A stretch of DNA of 64,000 nucleotides, taken from NCBI GenBank assembly GCA_049517675.1, contig JBEKRV010000016.1:4277-68276 (forward strand), written 5' to 3'. The notes under the pieces were generated by a model that saw nothing but the letters and a program-made list of their open reading frames with translations, had not been told where the DNA came from and made no database searches. Source of the stretch: Bog-756 sp049517675. GTDB taxonomy: Bacteria; Actinomycetota; Acidimicrobiia; Acidimicrobiales; RAAP-2. Below are positions 17,392-27,134 of the stretch, in pieces. Numbering within the stretch: position 1 is the stretch's first letter; each line of letters begins with the position of its first letter. The position numbers were made by a program, and so were the translations under genes.

Positions 17392-18711
17392 TCAGACCGG
17401 GGTGGTGGCGAGCATCCACCTCTCGAACCGCTCGTAGCGGTCCTTCCCACGCGATTTCGCCGCGTACATCGCCCTGTCCGCGTTCGACATGAGTTCGTCC
17501 ACGGTGACACCGGGCTCGGAGAACGTGAGACCGATGCTGACGGTGGCGGAGACGGACTCCCGTCCGAAGCGCATCGGCCGTCGACACTCCGAAAGGATGC
17601 GCTCCGCCAGGGCGAACACCTCACCGGTTCGCTCGAAGTCCCCGACGATGACCCCGAACTCGTCGCCGCCCAGTCGGGCGGACGTGTCCGCCCGACGGAC
17701 GCACCGCGTCAGGACCGTTGCCATCGACCGGAGCAGTGCATCGCCCGCGGCATGGCCGAACCGGTCGTTGGCGTCCTTGAGGCTGTCCATGTCGAGGAAG
17801 AGCACGGCCAGCTGTCCCTGGTACCGCTCGGACCGCTGGAGGGCGTGGGCCAGCCGGTTCTGGAACAGGGCGCGGTTGCCGAGCCCGGTCAACGGGTCGT
17901 GGAACGCCAGGTAGGAGAGTTCCCCCTCCAGCCGCTTGCGCTCGCTGACGTCGTGGCCCGAGACGACGTACCCGCCGACGGTCGGATCGTCGACCAGGTC
18001 GACGATCGCCAGCTCGAACGGGACGGACTCGGCGCTCCCGCGCCGCCTGAGCTGCACGGTGACCGTCACCGGGGACACGGAAGCGGGCTCCTCACCGGAG
18101 CGGGCGAGCGCCACGGCGAGTGCCGGGCGGTCACCGTCGTCGACCAGGTCGGACACCGGTCTCCCCTCGACCAGCTCCGGGTCGTGGCCCAGCGCACGCG
18201 ACAGCGCTCCCGAACAGGACGTGACCGTCCCGTCCGGCGCCACCAGCATCGTGACCGCCGCCGCGTTCTGGACCACGGCGCGGAAGCGGGCATCCTCGTC
18301 GTGGGCGAGCTCGAAGCGTCGGCGATCGGTCAGGTCCCGGAGGCTGACGAGCACGCAGCCCTCCCCCAACCAGGGAGCCGGCGATCCGATCAGCTCGACC
18401 AGTCGCCACCCGGTCGGGGTCCGCAGACGGACCTCGATGGGTGCCCCGACGTCCTTGTCCTGGACGCTGTCCAGCGCCAGCAGGACGAAGGGGAGGTCCC
18501 CGGGGTGTACGAAGTCGAGTCCGGAGATGCCGATCGAGTCGTGGACCGGCCTCCCGAACAGGCGCTCCGCGGTCGAGTTACCCCATCGCACGTCACCGAC
18601 CGAGTCCACGACGACCACCGCGTCGGGCAGCTCCCGGAGCATCCTCACCAGGTCACATCCGGCAAGCTCCTCGACCCGGCAGCTCGGCAACCCGATGACG
18701 TGCGCAGACAT
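17392..18711 (-). CDS. Soluble PAS-PAS-GGDEF diguanylate cyclase
   Basis: A 439-residue protein with two PAS domains (about residues 15-130 and 140-265) and one GGDEF domain; it should make cyclic-di-GMP from two GTP in response to a PAS-sensed signal. The active-site motif RLGGDEF (GGDEF at 348-352) is intact, and RRAD five residues before it forms the product-inhibition site. There is no EAL domain and no membrane helix. The final PAS ends in the usual SGHDVSERKRLEGEL, linked by a coiled segment to the cyclase. An upstream in-frame TTG at 18759 would add 16 residues and has an AGGTG nearby, so the start is not settled. Confidence 0.88.
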   Translation of the reverse strand: MSAHVIGLPSCRVEELAGCDLVRMLRELPDAVVVVDSVGDVRWGNSTAERLFGRPVHDSIGISGLDFVHPGDLPFVLLALDSVQDKDVGAPIEVRLRTPTGWRLVELIGSPAPWLGEGCVLVSLRDLTDRRRFELAHDEDARFRAVVQNAAAVTMLVAPDGTVTSCSGALSRALGHDPELVEGRPVSDLVDDGDRPALAVALARSGEEPASVSPVTVTVQLRRRGSAESVPFELAIVDLVDDPTVGGYVVSGHDVSERKRLEGELSYLAFHDPLTGLGNRALFQNRLAHALQRSERYQGQLAVLFLDMDSLKDANDRFGHAAGDALLRSMATVLTRCVRRADTSARLGGDEFGVIVGDFERTGEVFALAERILSECRRPMRFGRESVSATVSIGLTFSEPGVTVDELMSNADRAMYAAKSRGKDRYERFERWMLATTPV

Positions 18712-18846
18712 GTCCTTGTCATCGGCCCCGCGGGACCGAGCTTGAGCGGTTTGCAACACCTATTGCATGACGCCGTCGTCCGGAGCCGGCCGTCGGGGTG
18801 CTCCCTCCCCGGTCCGTCGGATGTCGAGTAGCTAGAGTCTCGATCC

Positions 18847-20037
18847 GTGTCCAGGTTCCTGCCCGATCGGCCACTGGGCGTCGCGCCGGGCTCGGTCGGC
18901 GACTTCCGCGAGCTCGCCCGTCGCCGGCTCCCCCGGCAGCTCTTCGACTACCTCGACGGCGGGGCGTTCGCCGAGGCGACCCTCGCCGCCAACGTCGCCG
19001 ACCTGACGTCGGTCCTGCTCCGACAGCGCGTGATGCGCGACGTGTCCACCCTCACGCTCTCGACGACCGTGCTGGGCCAGGAGCTCGCCATGCCGGTCGT
19101 GCTCGGGCCGGTCGGCCTGGCCGGGATGTTCGCCACACGGGCCGAGGTCCAGGCCGCGCGGGCGGCCGAACGGGCCGGGGTGGTCTTCTGCGAGTCGACG
19201 GTCTCGATCTGCGGTATCGAGGAGGTGTCCTCTGCCACCGAGTCACCCGTGTGGTTCCAGCTGTACGTCATGAGGGACCGGTCCTATGCCGAGGATCTGA
19301 TGGAACGGGCGGCCCGGGTCGCGTGCCCGGTCCTGGTACTGACCGTGGATCTGGCCGTCGTCGGCTCCCGCTACCGGGACAACCGCAACGGACTGTCCGG
19401 GCGGCTCACCACCTGGGGCCGGGCGCTCCGGGGCCTGGACCTCGGACTGCACCCCACCTGGGCGCGCGACGTGGGCATCCGTGGACGGCCCCACACGTTC
19501 GGGAACCTCGAGAAGGCCGTCCCCGGGGCATCGAGCCCCGAAGGGTTCTCGGAGTGGGTCGGGGCCCAATTCGACCCCACCGTCACTTGGGACGACATCG
19601 AGTGGGTGCGGCGGTCCTGGCCCGGGAAGCTCGTCCTCAAGGGGATCCTCGACCCCGACGACGCCCGGGAGGCGGCGGACCGCGGCGTCGACGGCATCGT
19701 CGTGTCCAACCACGGCGGTCGCCAGCTGGACGGCACCCCCTCGACGGTCGTGGCGCTCTCCCCGGTGGTCGACGCCGTCGGCGACCGTCTCGAGGTCCTC
19801 GTCGACGGGGGCATCCGCAGCGGTCTGGACGTGGCCAAGTTCCTCGCGCTGGGTGCCCGCGCCTGCCTGGTGGGGCGGGCATGGGCATGGTCGGTCGCCG
19901 CGGGCGGCCAACGGGGCGTGTCCCACGCGCTGGCCATCATGCGGTCGGAGCTCACCGTCGCGCTGGCGCTCTGCGGCGTGACCGACGTCGCCGATCTCGA
20001 CCGGTCGGCGCTGGTCGGCCCCCCGCCCGGGGTCTGA
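18847..20037 (+). CDS. lldD: FMN-dependent alpha-hydroxy-acid dehydrogenase, L-lactate dehydrogenase-like
   Basis: A 396-residue TIM-barrel flavoenzyme that oxidises an L-2-hydroxy acid (probably lactate) to the 2-oxo acid. Signatures are LFDYLDGGAFAEATL near residue 32, LGPVGLAGMF near 91, and the catalytic/FMN motif VVSNHGGRQLDGTPS near 288, where the His abstracts a proton, followed by VLVDGGIRSGLDVAKFLALG. The start is GTG. A TAGAGT box (18833-18838) ends eight bases before it and no Shine-Dalgarno is seen, pointing to a leaderless transcript. Related MftD or glycolate oxidase activity is possible, but no mycofactocin genes are in view. An acyl-CoA dehydrogenase gene is convergent, 20 bases downstream. 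Confidence 0.88.
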   Translation: MSRFLPDRPLGVAPGSVGDFRELARRRLPRQLFDYLDGGAFAEATLAANVADLTSVLLRQRVMRDVSTLTLSTTVLGQELAMPVVLGPVGLAGMFATRAEVQAARAAERAGVVFCESTVSICGIEEVSSATESPVWFQLYVMRDRSYAEDLMERAARVACPVLVLTVDLAVVGSRYRDNRNGLSGRLTTWGRALRGLDLGLHPTWARDVGIRGRPHTFGNLEKAVPGASSPEGFSEWVGAQFDPTVTWDDIEWVRRSWPGKLVLKGILDPDDAREAADRGVDGIVVSNHGGRQLDGTPSTVVALSPVVDAVGDRLEVLVDGGIRSGLDVAKFLALGARACLVGRAWAWSVAAGGQRGVSHALAIMRSELTVALALCGVTDVADLDRSALVGPPPGV

Positions 20038-20057
20038 CCCGCACCCGGCCGGGCCGC

Positions 20058-21731
20058 TCACCCCATGGCGTCCACGATGGCGTCCACCCGGTCGATGAAC
20101 CCGGGGTCGTCCTCGGCCCGCCGGTCCCGGGCCACCCGGCCCGATACCAGGTGCCATGCCATCGGTCCCTCGCCGGCCTCGGCCAGGAGCGCGGCCTCGG
20201 CCAGCAGACCGATCCGACCGACCACCTCGCGGAAATGCCACGCCCCGTGCTCGGGATCGTCGACGCACCGTCGGGCCGACCCCACGGCGCGTTCCACTTC
20301 GTCCACCAGACGGGCCGACAGATCGGGGTCCGGAGCGGCGGCGGCGGTGCGGAGGAGCCACTCGGCCACCACGTCGAGGATGGGGAGGCGCCCGAGGTCG
20401 GCGAGCACCTGGGCCACGAGCACGTTGTGGCTGCCCTCCCACGACTCGTAGACCATGGCGTCCCGGTAGAGCCGGGGCAGCACGCTGAACTCCTCGATGG
20501 CCCCGTTCCCGCCGAGCACCTCGATGGCGGAGTGGACGACGTCGGTGGCCTGGCAGGAGACCAGGTACTTCGCCAGGTTGACCAGGAACCGGTGGAGAAG
20601 CACGTCCTCCCCGGTAGCGGTGCCGGCGTCGATGCGGTCCTCCAACCCGGTGAGGGCGAAGACCAGGTGGAGCGCGCCGACCGAGTCCGCGGCCATGTCG
20701 GCCAGCGTGCGCCGCACCGCGGGGAACCCACCGATCGCCCGGCCGAACGCCTCGCGATGGAGGGCGTAGGACGATGCCTCCACGCAGGCACGACGCATCA
20801 TGCCGGCGTTTCCGACCGCGGTCATCCAACGACTGGTGTTGAGGACGATCCCGACGGCCGTGCGGAACCCGTGCTCGACGGGGCCGATCGGCCAGGCCAG
20901 CGCCCCGTCGAAGTCGATCTCGCCCGAGGCGAGCCCGCGCGTGCCGAGCTTGTCCTTGAGCCTTCGGAGCGAGAATCCGTTCGGTCGACCGTCCACCTCA
21001 CGCGGGACGACGAAACTGCCCAGTCCCCGGGTGCCGCCCACGGCCCCGTCGATCCGGGCCGTGAGGAAGAACTGGCCGGCGTCGGCCACCGAACAGAACC
21101 ACTTCTCACCGGTGATGCGGTACGTGTCACCGTCGCCAGTCGGGACGGCGAGGCAGACGTTGGCCCCGACGTCGGAGCCGCCCTGCACCTCGGTGAGGAA
21201 CTGCGAGCCTCGGGTGGCCGTGGCGTAGTCCGTGTCGACGAGCGCGGGCAGGAAGCGGTCCCGGACCGACGGGGCGGCTGCACGCCGCAGGGCCCGGGCC
21301 AGTCCGATCGTGCACGTCGCCGGGCAGGCGTGGCCGGCCTCGCCTTCGGCCGACAGGAGGTAGAGCAGGGTGGCCTGCTCGTAGGCGGTACCGGCGACGC
21401 CGGACGAGGCCACCAGCCCGCTCGCCCACACGGCGGCCCCGGCGACGCCGTAGGACGGGTCGAATTCGACCGACTCCGTCCGGCGTCCGATCGCGTCCCA
21501 ACGGGACAGCTCGGGCAGGTGCTGGCGCTGCTCGTACCGGACGGCCGCCGGCCCGATCACCCTGGTCACCTCGGAGGCGAAGGACGACGCCCGCTTCTCG
21601 AGGTCGTGGAGGCGCCCGTCGGGCAGGGCGCGGGCCAACAGGGCCCGCAGGCGGTGGTCCGCGACGAACGGATCGGACGGATAGGCACTGCGCCAGTCGG
21701 CCAGTGCGGCACGTGCGGATTCGGTACCCAT
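20058..21731 (-). CDS. AidB-like acyl-CoA dehydrogenase
   Basis: A 557-residue flavoprotein of the acyl-CoA dehydrogenase superfamily, longer than the usual 380 residues and resembling the AidB branch. Signatures are CPATCTIGLARALRRA near 137, the FAD/substrate motif LTEVQGGSDVGAN near 179, ITGEKWFCSVADA near 205, RLKDKLGTRGLASGEI near 251, VLGGNGAIEEF near 396 and VYESWEGSHNVLVAQVL near 417. In AidB the residues around WEGS replace the usual catalytic Glu segment, so the substrate may not be a simple acyl-CoA. The C-terminal 110 residues are the extra helical domain. It is convergent with lldD and divergent from the aldo/keto reductase. Confidence 0.88.
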   Translation of the reverse strand: MGTESARAALADWRSAYPSDPFVADHRLRALLARALPDGRLHDLEKRASSFASEVTRVIGPAAVRYEQRQHLPELSRWDAIGRRTESVEFDPSYGVAGAAVWASGLVASSGVAGTAYEQATLLYLLSAEGEAGHACPATCTIGLARALRRAAAPSVRDRFLPALVDTDYATATRGSQFLTEVQGGSDVGANVCLAVPTGDGDTYRITGEKWFCSVADAGQFFLTARIDGAVGGTRGLGSFVVPREVDGRPNGFSLRRLKDKLGTRGLASGEIDFDGALAWPIGPVEHGFRTAVGIVLNTSRWMTAVGNAGMMRRACVEASSYALHREAFGRAIGGFPAVRRTLADMAADSVGALHLVFALTGLEDRIDAGTATGEDVLLHRFLVNLAKYLVSCQATDVVHSAIEVLGGNGAIEEFSVLPRLYRDAMVYESWEGSHNVLVAQVLADLGRLPILDVVAEWLLRTAAAAPDPDLSARLVDEVERAVGSARRCVDDPEHGAWHFREVVGRIGLLAEAALLAEAGEGPMAWHLVSGRVARDRRAEDDPGFIDRVDAIVDAMG

Positions 21732-21810
21732 CCCAGGAGTCTCGCGCCGGCACGGACCTCACGGGCGGGCGACCCTCCCCGTGGGCCGCTCGTCCGGGTA
21801 CCGTGTCCCG

Positions 21811-22797
21811 ATGGCTCCTGACGGCTACACCCTGGCGGGATCCGACGTCACCATCCCCGTGATGGGCGTGGGTACCTGGGCGTGGGGCGACAAGTCCACG
21901 TGGGGCATGGGGGGCTACGACGCCGCCCTCACCCGGGACTCGATCCTCGAGGCGTGGAACGCGTCGATCGACGCCGGCGTGACGTTCTTCGACACGGCCG
22001 AGGTCTACGGGCACGGGGAGAGCGAGCGGATCATCGGCAGCCTGCTGGCCGGGGACACCACCCGGGCCGGATCGGCCGTCGTGGCCACCAAATTCATGCC
22101 GTCCCCGTGGAAGCTCAACGTCCGTGGCGCACTCCTCGCGTCCCTGCGGGCGTCGTTGGCCCGACTCGGCCTCCCCTCGGTCGACCTGTACCAGATCCAC
22201 GGCCCGATCAGCCTCCGTTCCCACGATGCGATCGCCGAGGCGCTCGCCGCCGCGCACGGCGAGGGACTGGTGAAGGCGGTCGGGGTGTCGAACTACTCGA
22301 TCAAGGAGACACGGTCGATCGCCGCGGCGCTGGCCCGGCGCGGCCTACGGCTCGCCACCAACCAGATCGAGTTCTCGTTGCTCCGACGATCTCCCGAGAC
22401 GGGCGGGCTGCTGGCCGCGTGCTCGGACCTCGGTGTGGTCCCGCTGGCCTACTCACCGATCGGGCAGGGTCGCCTCACCGGCAAGTACTCGGCCGGCCAT
22501 CCGCCGCCCGGCAAGAGGACGTTCTCGAACCACCCGATGACGGTCGTCGACGGCATCGTCGCCGAGCTCCGCCGGATCGGCGACGGGCACGGGGGGAAGC
22601 TCCCGAGCCAGGTGGCGCTCAACTGGGTGATCACCAAGGGCGCCGTGCCGATCCCGGGTGCGAAGAACCGGCAGCAGGCCGAGGAGAACGCCGGCGCCCT
22701 CGGGTGGCAGCTGGACGGCGACGACCTGGCCAGGCTCGACCGGGTCGCCCTCCCCGGCATCTCGACCCTGACCAGTCGGATGTGGCAACACGGTTGA
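21811..22797 (+). CDS. Aldo/keto reductase
   Basis: A 328-residue NADPH-dependent TIM-barrel oxidoreductase. The catalytic tetrad is visible: Asp and Tyr in FFDTAEVYGHGESERIIG (about residues 60-77), Lys in VVATKFMPSP (about 95) and His in LYQIHGP (about 128). The cofactor-binding C-terminus has VPIPGAKNRQQAEENAGALG (about 286-305). It reduces an aldehyde or ketone; the substrate is not evident. A TACCGT box (21799-21804) lies six bases before the ATG and no Shine-Dalgarno sequence is seen, so this start (rather than the GTG at 21781) suits a leaderless mRNA. Confidence 0.9.
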   Translation: MAPDGYTLAGSDVTIPVMGVGTWAWGDKSTWGMGGYDAALTRDSILEAWNASIDAGVTFFDTAEVYGHGESERIIGSLLAGDTTRAGSAVVATKFMPSPWKLNVRGALLASLRASLARLGLPSVDLYQIHGPISLRSHDAIAEALAAAHGEGLVKAVGVSNYSIKETRSIAAALARRGLRLATNQIEFSLLRRSPETGGLLAACSDLGVVPLAYSPIGQGRLTGKYSAGHPPPGKRTFSNHPMTVVDGIVAELRRIGDGHGGKLPSQVALNWVITKGAVPIPGAKNRQQAEENAGALGWQLDGDDLARLDRVALPGISTLTSRMWQHG

Positions 22798-22827
22798 ACG
22801 GGGCCCGGGGACGGGCACTCCCCCCGG

Positions 22828-23568
22828 TCAGATCTCCAGATCGCCCTCCTGGATGGTCGGCAGGTCCTGGATGGCATCGTGCAGGTGCCTCGACCACGTC
22901 TCCTCGAGGCGGCTCAGAAACGGGGAGTCGGCGTTGATGCGCGCCTCGAACGGGTCGAACGAGCCGTTGCGGTAGATGACGAGGTCGTAGGGCGGACCGA
23001 CCGAGAGGTTGGCGGCCGCCGTGCTGACCATCGACGTCAGGGCCACCTTGGTCGCCGTCGTGAGGTTGACCTGGGCGGCGACCGCCAGCTCGAGCGGGAA
23101 CTTGCCGTACTTGCTCTCGCCGATCTGGAGGAACGGACGGTCGTCGGAGGCCCGGATGTAGTTGCCCTCCGGGTAGACGAGCAGGATGTCCGGGTCGTCC
23201 CCCTGGACCTCGCCACCGAGCAGGAAGGTGGCGGTTCCGTCGGCGCCGGCCTGGCGGAGTGCGTCGCGGTGCCGTTCGGCCACCTCCCGGCTGAGGCGGC
23301 CGACGTACAGCGCCGCCTCGAACAGGTGGCCCACGGTAGCCAGGCTCTCGTGGGCACCGGGGTCGGTCAGGTCGTGGTCGATCCGGTCCAGGACCTCCTG
23401 GGTCGTGGCCAGGTTGCCGGCGGACTCGAGGACGAAGATCCGGTCGGGTGCCGGTTGGAACAGGTGCACCTTCCGGTACGTGCTCACGTTGTCCACGCCC
23501 GCGTTGGTCCGCGTGTCGCCCAGGAAGATCAGTCCCTCCTCGAGTCGCATGGACAGGCAGTAGGTCAC
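22828..23568 (-). CDS. Anbu-type proteasome-like peptidase
   Basis: A 246-residue member of the Ntn-hydrolase family called Anbu (ancestral beta subunit) or bacterial proteasome homologue. It begins MTYCLSMRLEEGLIFLGDTR, with Thr2 as the expected N-terminal nucleophile after Met removal and no propeptide, then GVDNVSTYRKVHLF. Later blocks (TFLLGGEVQGDDPDILLVYP, FLQIGESKYGK, LTTATKVALTSMVST, GPPYDLVIYRNGSF) are typical of this family. Anbu proteins assemble into helical or ring particles; their substrates are unclear. The start is GTG with GAGGTG eight bases upstream. In proteobacteria Anbu usually sits with transglutaminase-like and ATP-grasp genes; here instead its same-strand upstream neighbour is a UBP-type zinc finger and lon lies just beyond, a different setting. 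Confidence 0.88.
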   Translation of the reverse strand: MTYCLSMRLEEGLIFLGDTRTNAGVDNVSTYRKVHLFQPAPDRIFVLESAGNLATTQEVLDRIDHDLTDPGAHESLATVGHLFEAALYVGRLSREVAERHRDALRQAGADGTATFLLGGEVQGDDPDILLVYPEGNYIRASDDRPFLQIGESKYGKFPLELAVAAQVNLTTATKVALTSMVSTAAANLSVGPPYDLVIYRNGSFDPFEARINADSPFLSRLEETWSRHLHDAIQDLPTIQEGDLEI

Positions 23569-23592
23569 GGTGTCGCACCTCGCGGGTCGGTC

Positions 23593-23610
23593 GCTCCGGG
23601 AGCCCGGAGC
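23593..23610. promoter_or_regulatory. 18-bp palindrome between zinc-finger gene and Anbu gene
   Basis: GCTCCGGG and CCCGGAGC form perfect 8-base arms around AG, 25 bases before the Anbu start codon. There is no T tract, so it is more likely an operator or a processing/translation hairpin than a terminator. Confidence 0.4.
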
Positions 23611-23666
23611 TTATGCCACCGACGACGAGGCCCCCGGCCCCCGACGGCCCCGTCGTCCGCTCGACG

Positions 23667-23969
23667 TCAGGGGTGCGACGGCGACGGAGGTGCTCCGTCC
23701 ACGTCGAACGCGACCTGGTCGACGTAGCACCACCACCAGTCCTCGCCCGGCTCGAAGGAACGGATGAGGGGATGGTCCCCGTGAGCCTCCCAGTGTCCGG
23801 TGGCATGCCGGCCGGGCGAGCTGTCGCAGCAGCCGACATGACCGCAGCTCATGCACATCCTGAGGTGGACCGACCGCTCTCCGGTACGGAGGCACTCCTC
23901 GCAGCCGGTCCCCGACGGGGGGACGTCCGATGCTGAATCGAGATGTGAACAGGTCGTGGACACGGACAC
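23667..23969 (-). CDS. UBP-type zinc finger protein
   Basis: A 100-residue protein that is essentially one ZnF-UBP domain. The zinc ligands are visible in order: Cys and His in TTCSHL, the pair in CEEC, Cys residues in CMSCGHVGCC, and His residues in RHATGHWEAHGDHPL. The aromatic end is GEDWWWCYVDQVAF. In eukaryotes this domain binds the free C-terminal Gly-Gly of ubiquitin; in bacteria the ligand is unknown. The start is GTG (23969, or the second in-frame GTG at 23963) behind a purine-rich GGGAGGGGAG. It is read in the same direction as the Anbu gene, 98 bases upstream of it, and divergently from lon. Confidence 0.88.
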   Translation of the reverse strand: MSVSTTCSHLDSASDVPPSGTGCEECLRTGERSVHLRMCMSCGHVGCCDSSPGRHATGHWEAHGDHPLIRSFEPGEDWWWCYVDQVAFDVDGAPPSPSHP

Positions 23970-24035
23970 CCTCCCCTCCCAGTCTACCGGGGTCCGCACC
24001 GATCCGGACCGGACGGGGACAGGGCACCGGACCGG

Positions 24036-24060
24036 GGAATGTTTCGCGGGACCCGGTGTT
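24036..24060 (+). promoter_or_regulatory. SigR/SigH-like ECF promoter before lon
   Basis: GGAAT (24036-24040), 17 bases, GTT (24058-24060). Actinobacterial thiol-stress sigma factors SigR and SigH recognise GGAAT or GGAAC and GTT at a similar spacing, and proteases are known regulon members. Expected transcription start about 30 bases before the lon ATG. Confidence 0.45.
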
Positions 24061-24095
24061 GGAACGTGACCACCGCCGCGGATCCCGGAGGATCG

Positions 24096-26459
<2,364 letters not shown>

Positions 26460-26515
26460 CCACGCCCGCCGGGGTATCGGCGAGACTGGCGGGCGAGCGA
26501 CCGAGGAGGTCATCC

Positions 26516-27022
26516 ATGAACAGCGCCGACGTACTGATGGATGCATTCGAGCGGATCCGGGACACGGTGCACCCCGCCGTCAACGGGCTCACCGCAGCCG
26601 AGCTCGCCTACCGGCCCGGCGAGGAGTCCAACTCGATCGCCTGGCTGGTCTGGCACCTCACCCGGATCCAGGACGATCACGTCGCCGCCATGCGCGGCGC
26701 CGAGCAGCTGTGGACGGCGGGTGGGTGGGTCGGGCGGTTCTCGCTCCCCCTGGATCCGTGGGACACCGGCTACGGCCACGACGCCGCCGCGGTGGCGACC
26801 GTGACGGGCGAGGCCGCGCTGTTGCTCGGCTACTTCGAGGAGGTGCACCGGGCGACGGTCGGTTACGTCGCATCGCTCACCGACGCCGACCTCGACCGGG
26901 TGGTGGACCGGAACTGGGATCCGCCGGTGACCGCCGGTGTCCGGCTGGTGAGCGTGATCGCCGACGATCTCCAGCACGCGGGCCAGGCCGCCTACGTCCG
27001 GGGGATCCTCCCGGAGCGGTAG
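26516..27022 (+). CDS. DinB-fold protein (DUF664-like)
   Basis: A 168-residue four-helix protein of the DinB/mycothiol-transferase superfamily. Expected metal-binding His positions are in WLVWHLTRIQDDHVAAMRG (about residues 42-60) and near the C-terminus in DDLQHAGQAAYVRG. In actinobacteria such proteins often act as thiol-dependent S-transferases or isomerases using mycothiol. GAGGAGGTC precedes the ATG. It follows lon at 56 bases on the same strand and could be cotranscribed with it. Substrate unknown. Confidence 0.85.
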   Translation: MNSADVLMDAFERIRDTVHPAVNGLTAAELAYRPGEESNSIAWLVWHLTRIQDDHVAAMRGAEQLWTAGGWVGRFSLPLDPWDTGYGHDAAAVATVTGEAALLLGYFEEVHRATVGYVASLTDADLDRVVDRNWDPPVTAGVRLVSVIADDLQHAGQAAYVRGILPER

Positions 27023-27100
27023 CCGTCCCCGGGGACGACCGCCGGCCCCGCATCTGCACGGTGGTTCAAGTTGCCGCCCGTTCGCGCCGAAAAGCACATA

Positions 27101-27114
27101 CCACGGAACCGTGG
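27101..27114. promoter_or_regulatory. 14-bp palindrome upstream of the second GGDEF-EAL gene
   Basis: CCACGG and CCGTGG flank AA, 20 bases before the ATG. A TTGCCG (27071-27076) lies upstream at about the right distance for a -35 box. Candidate operator. Confidence 0.4.
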
Positions 27115-27134
27115 ACCGGCGCGACGGGGGAGAG

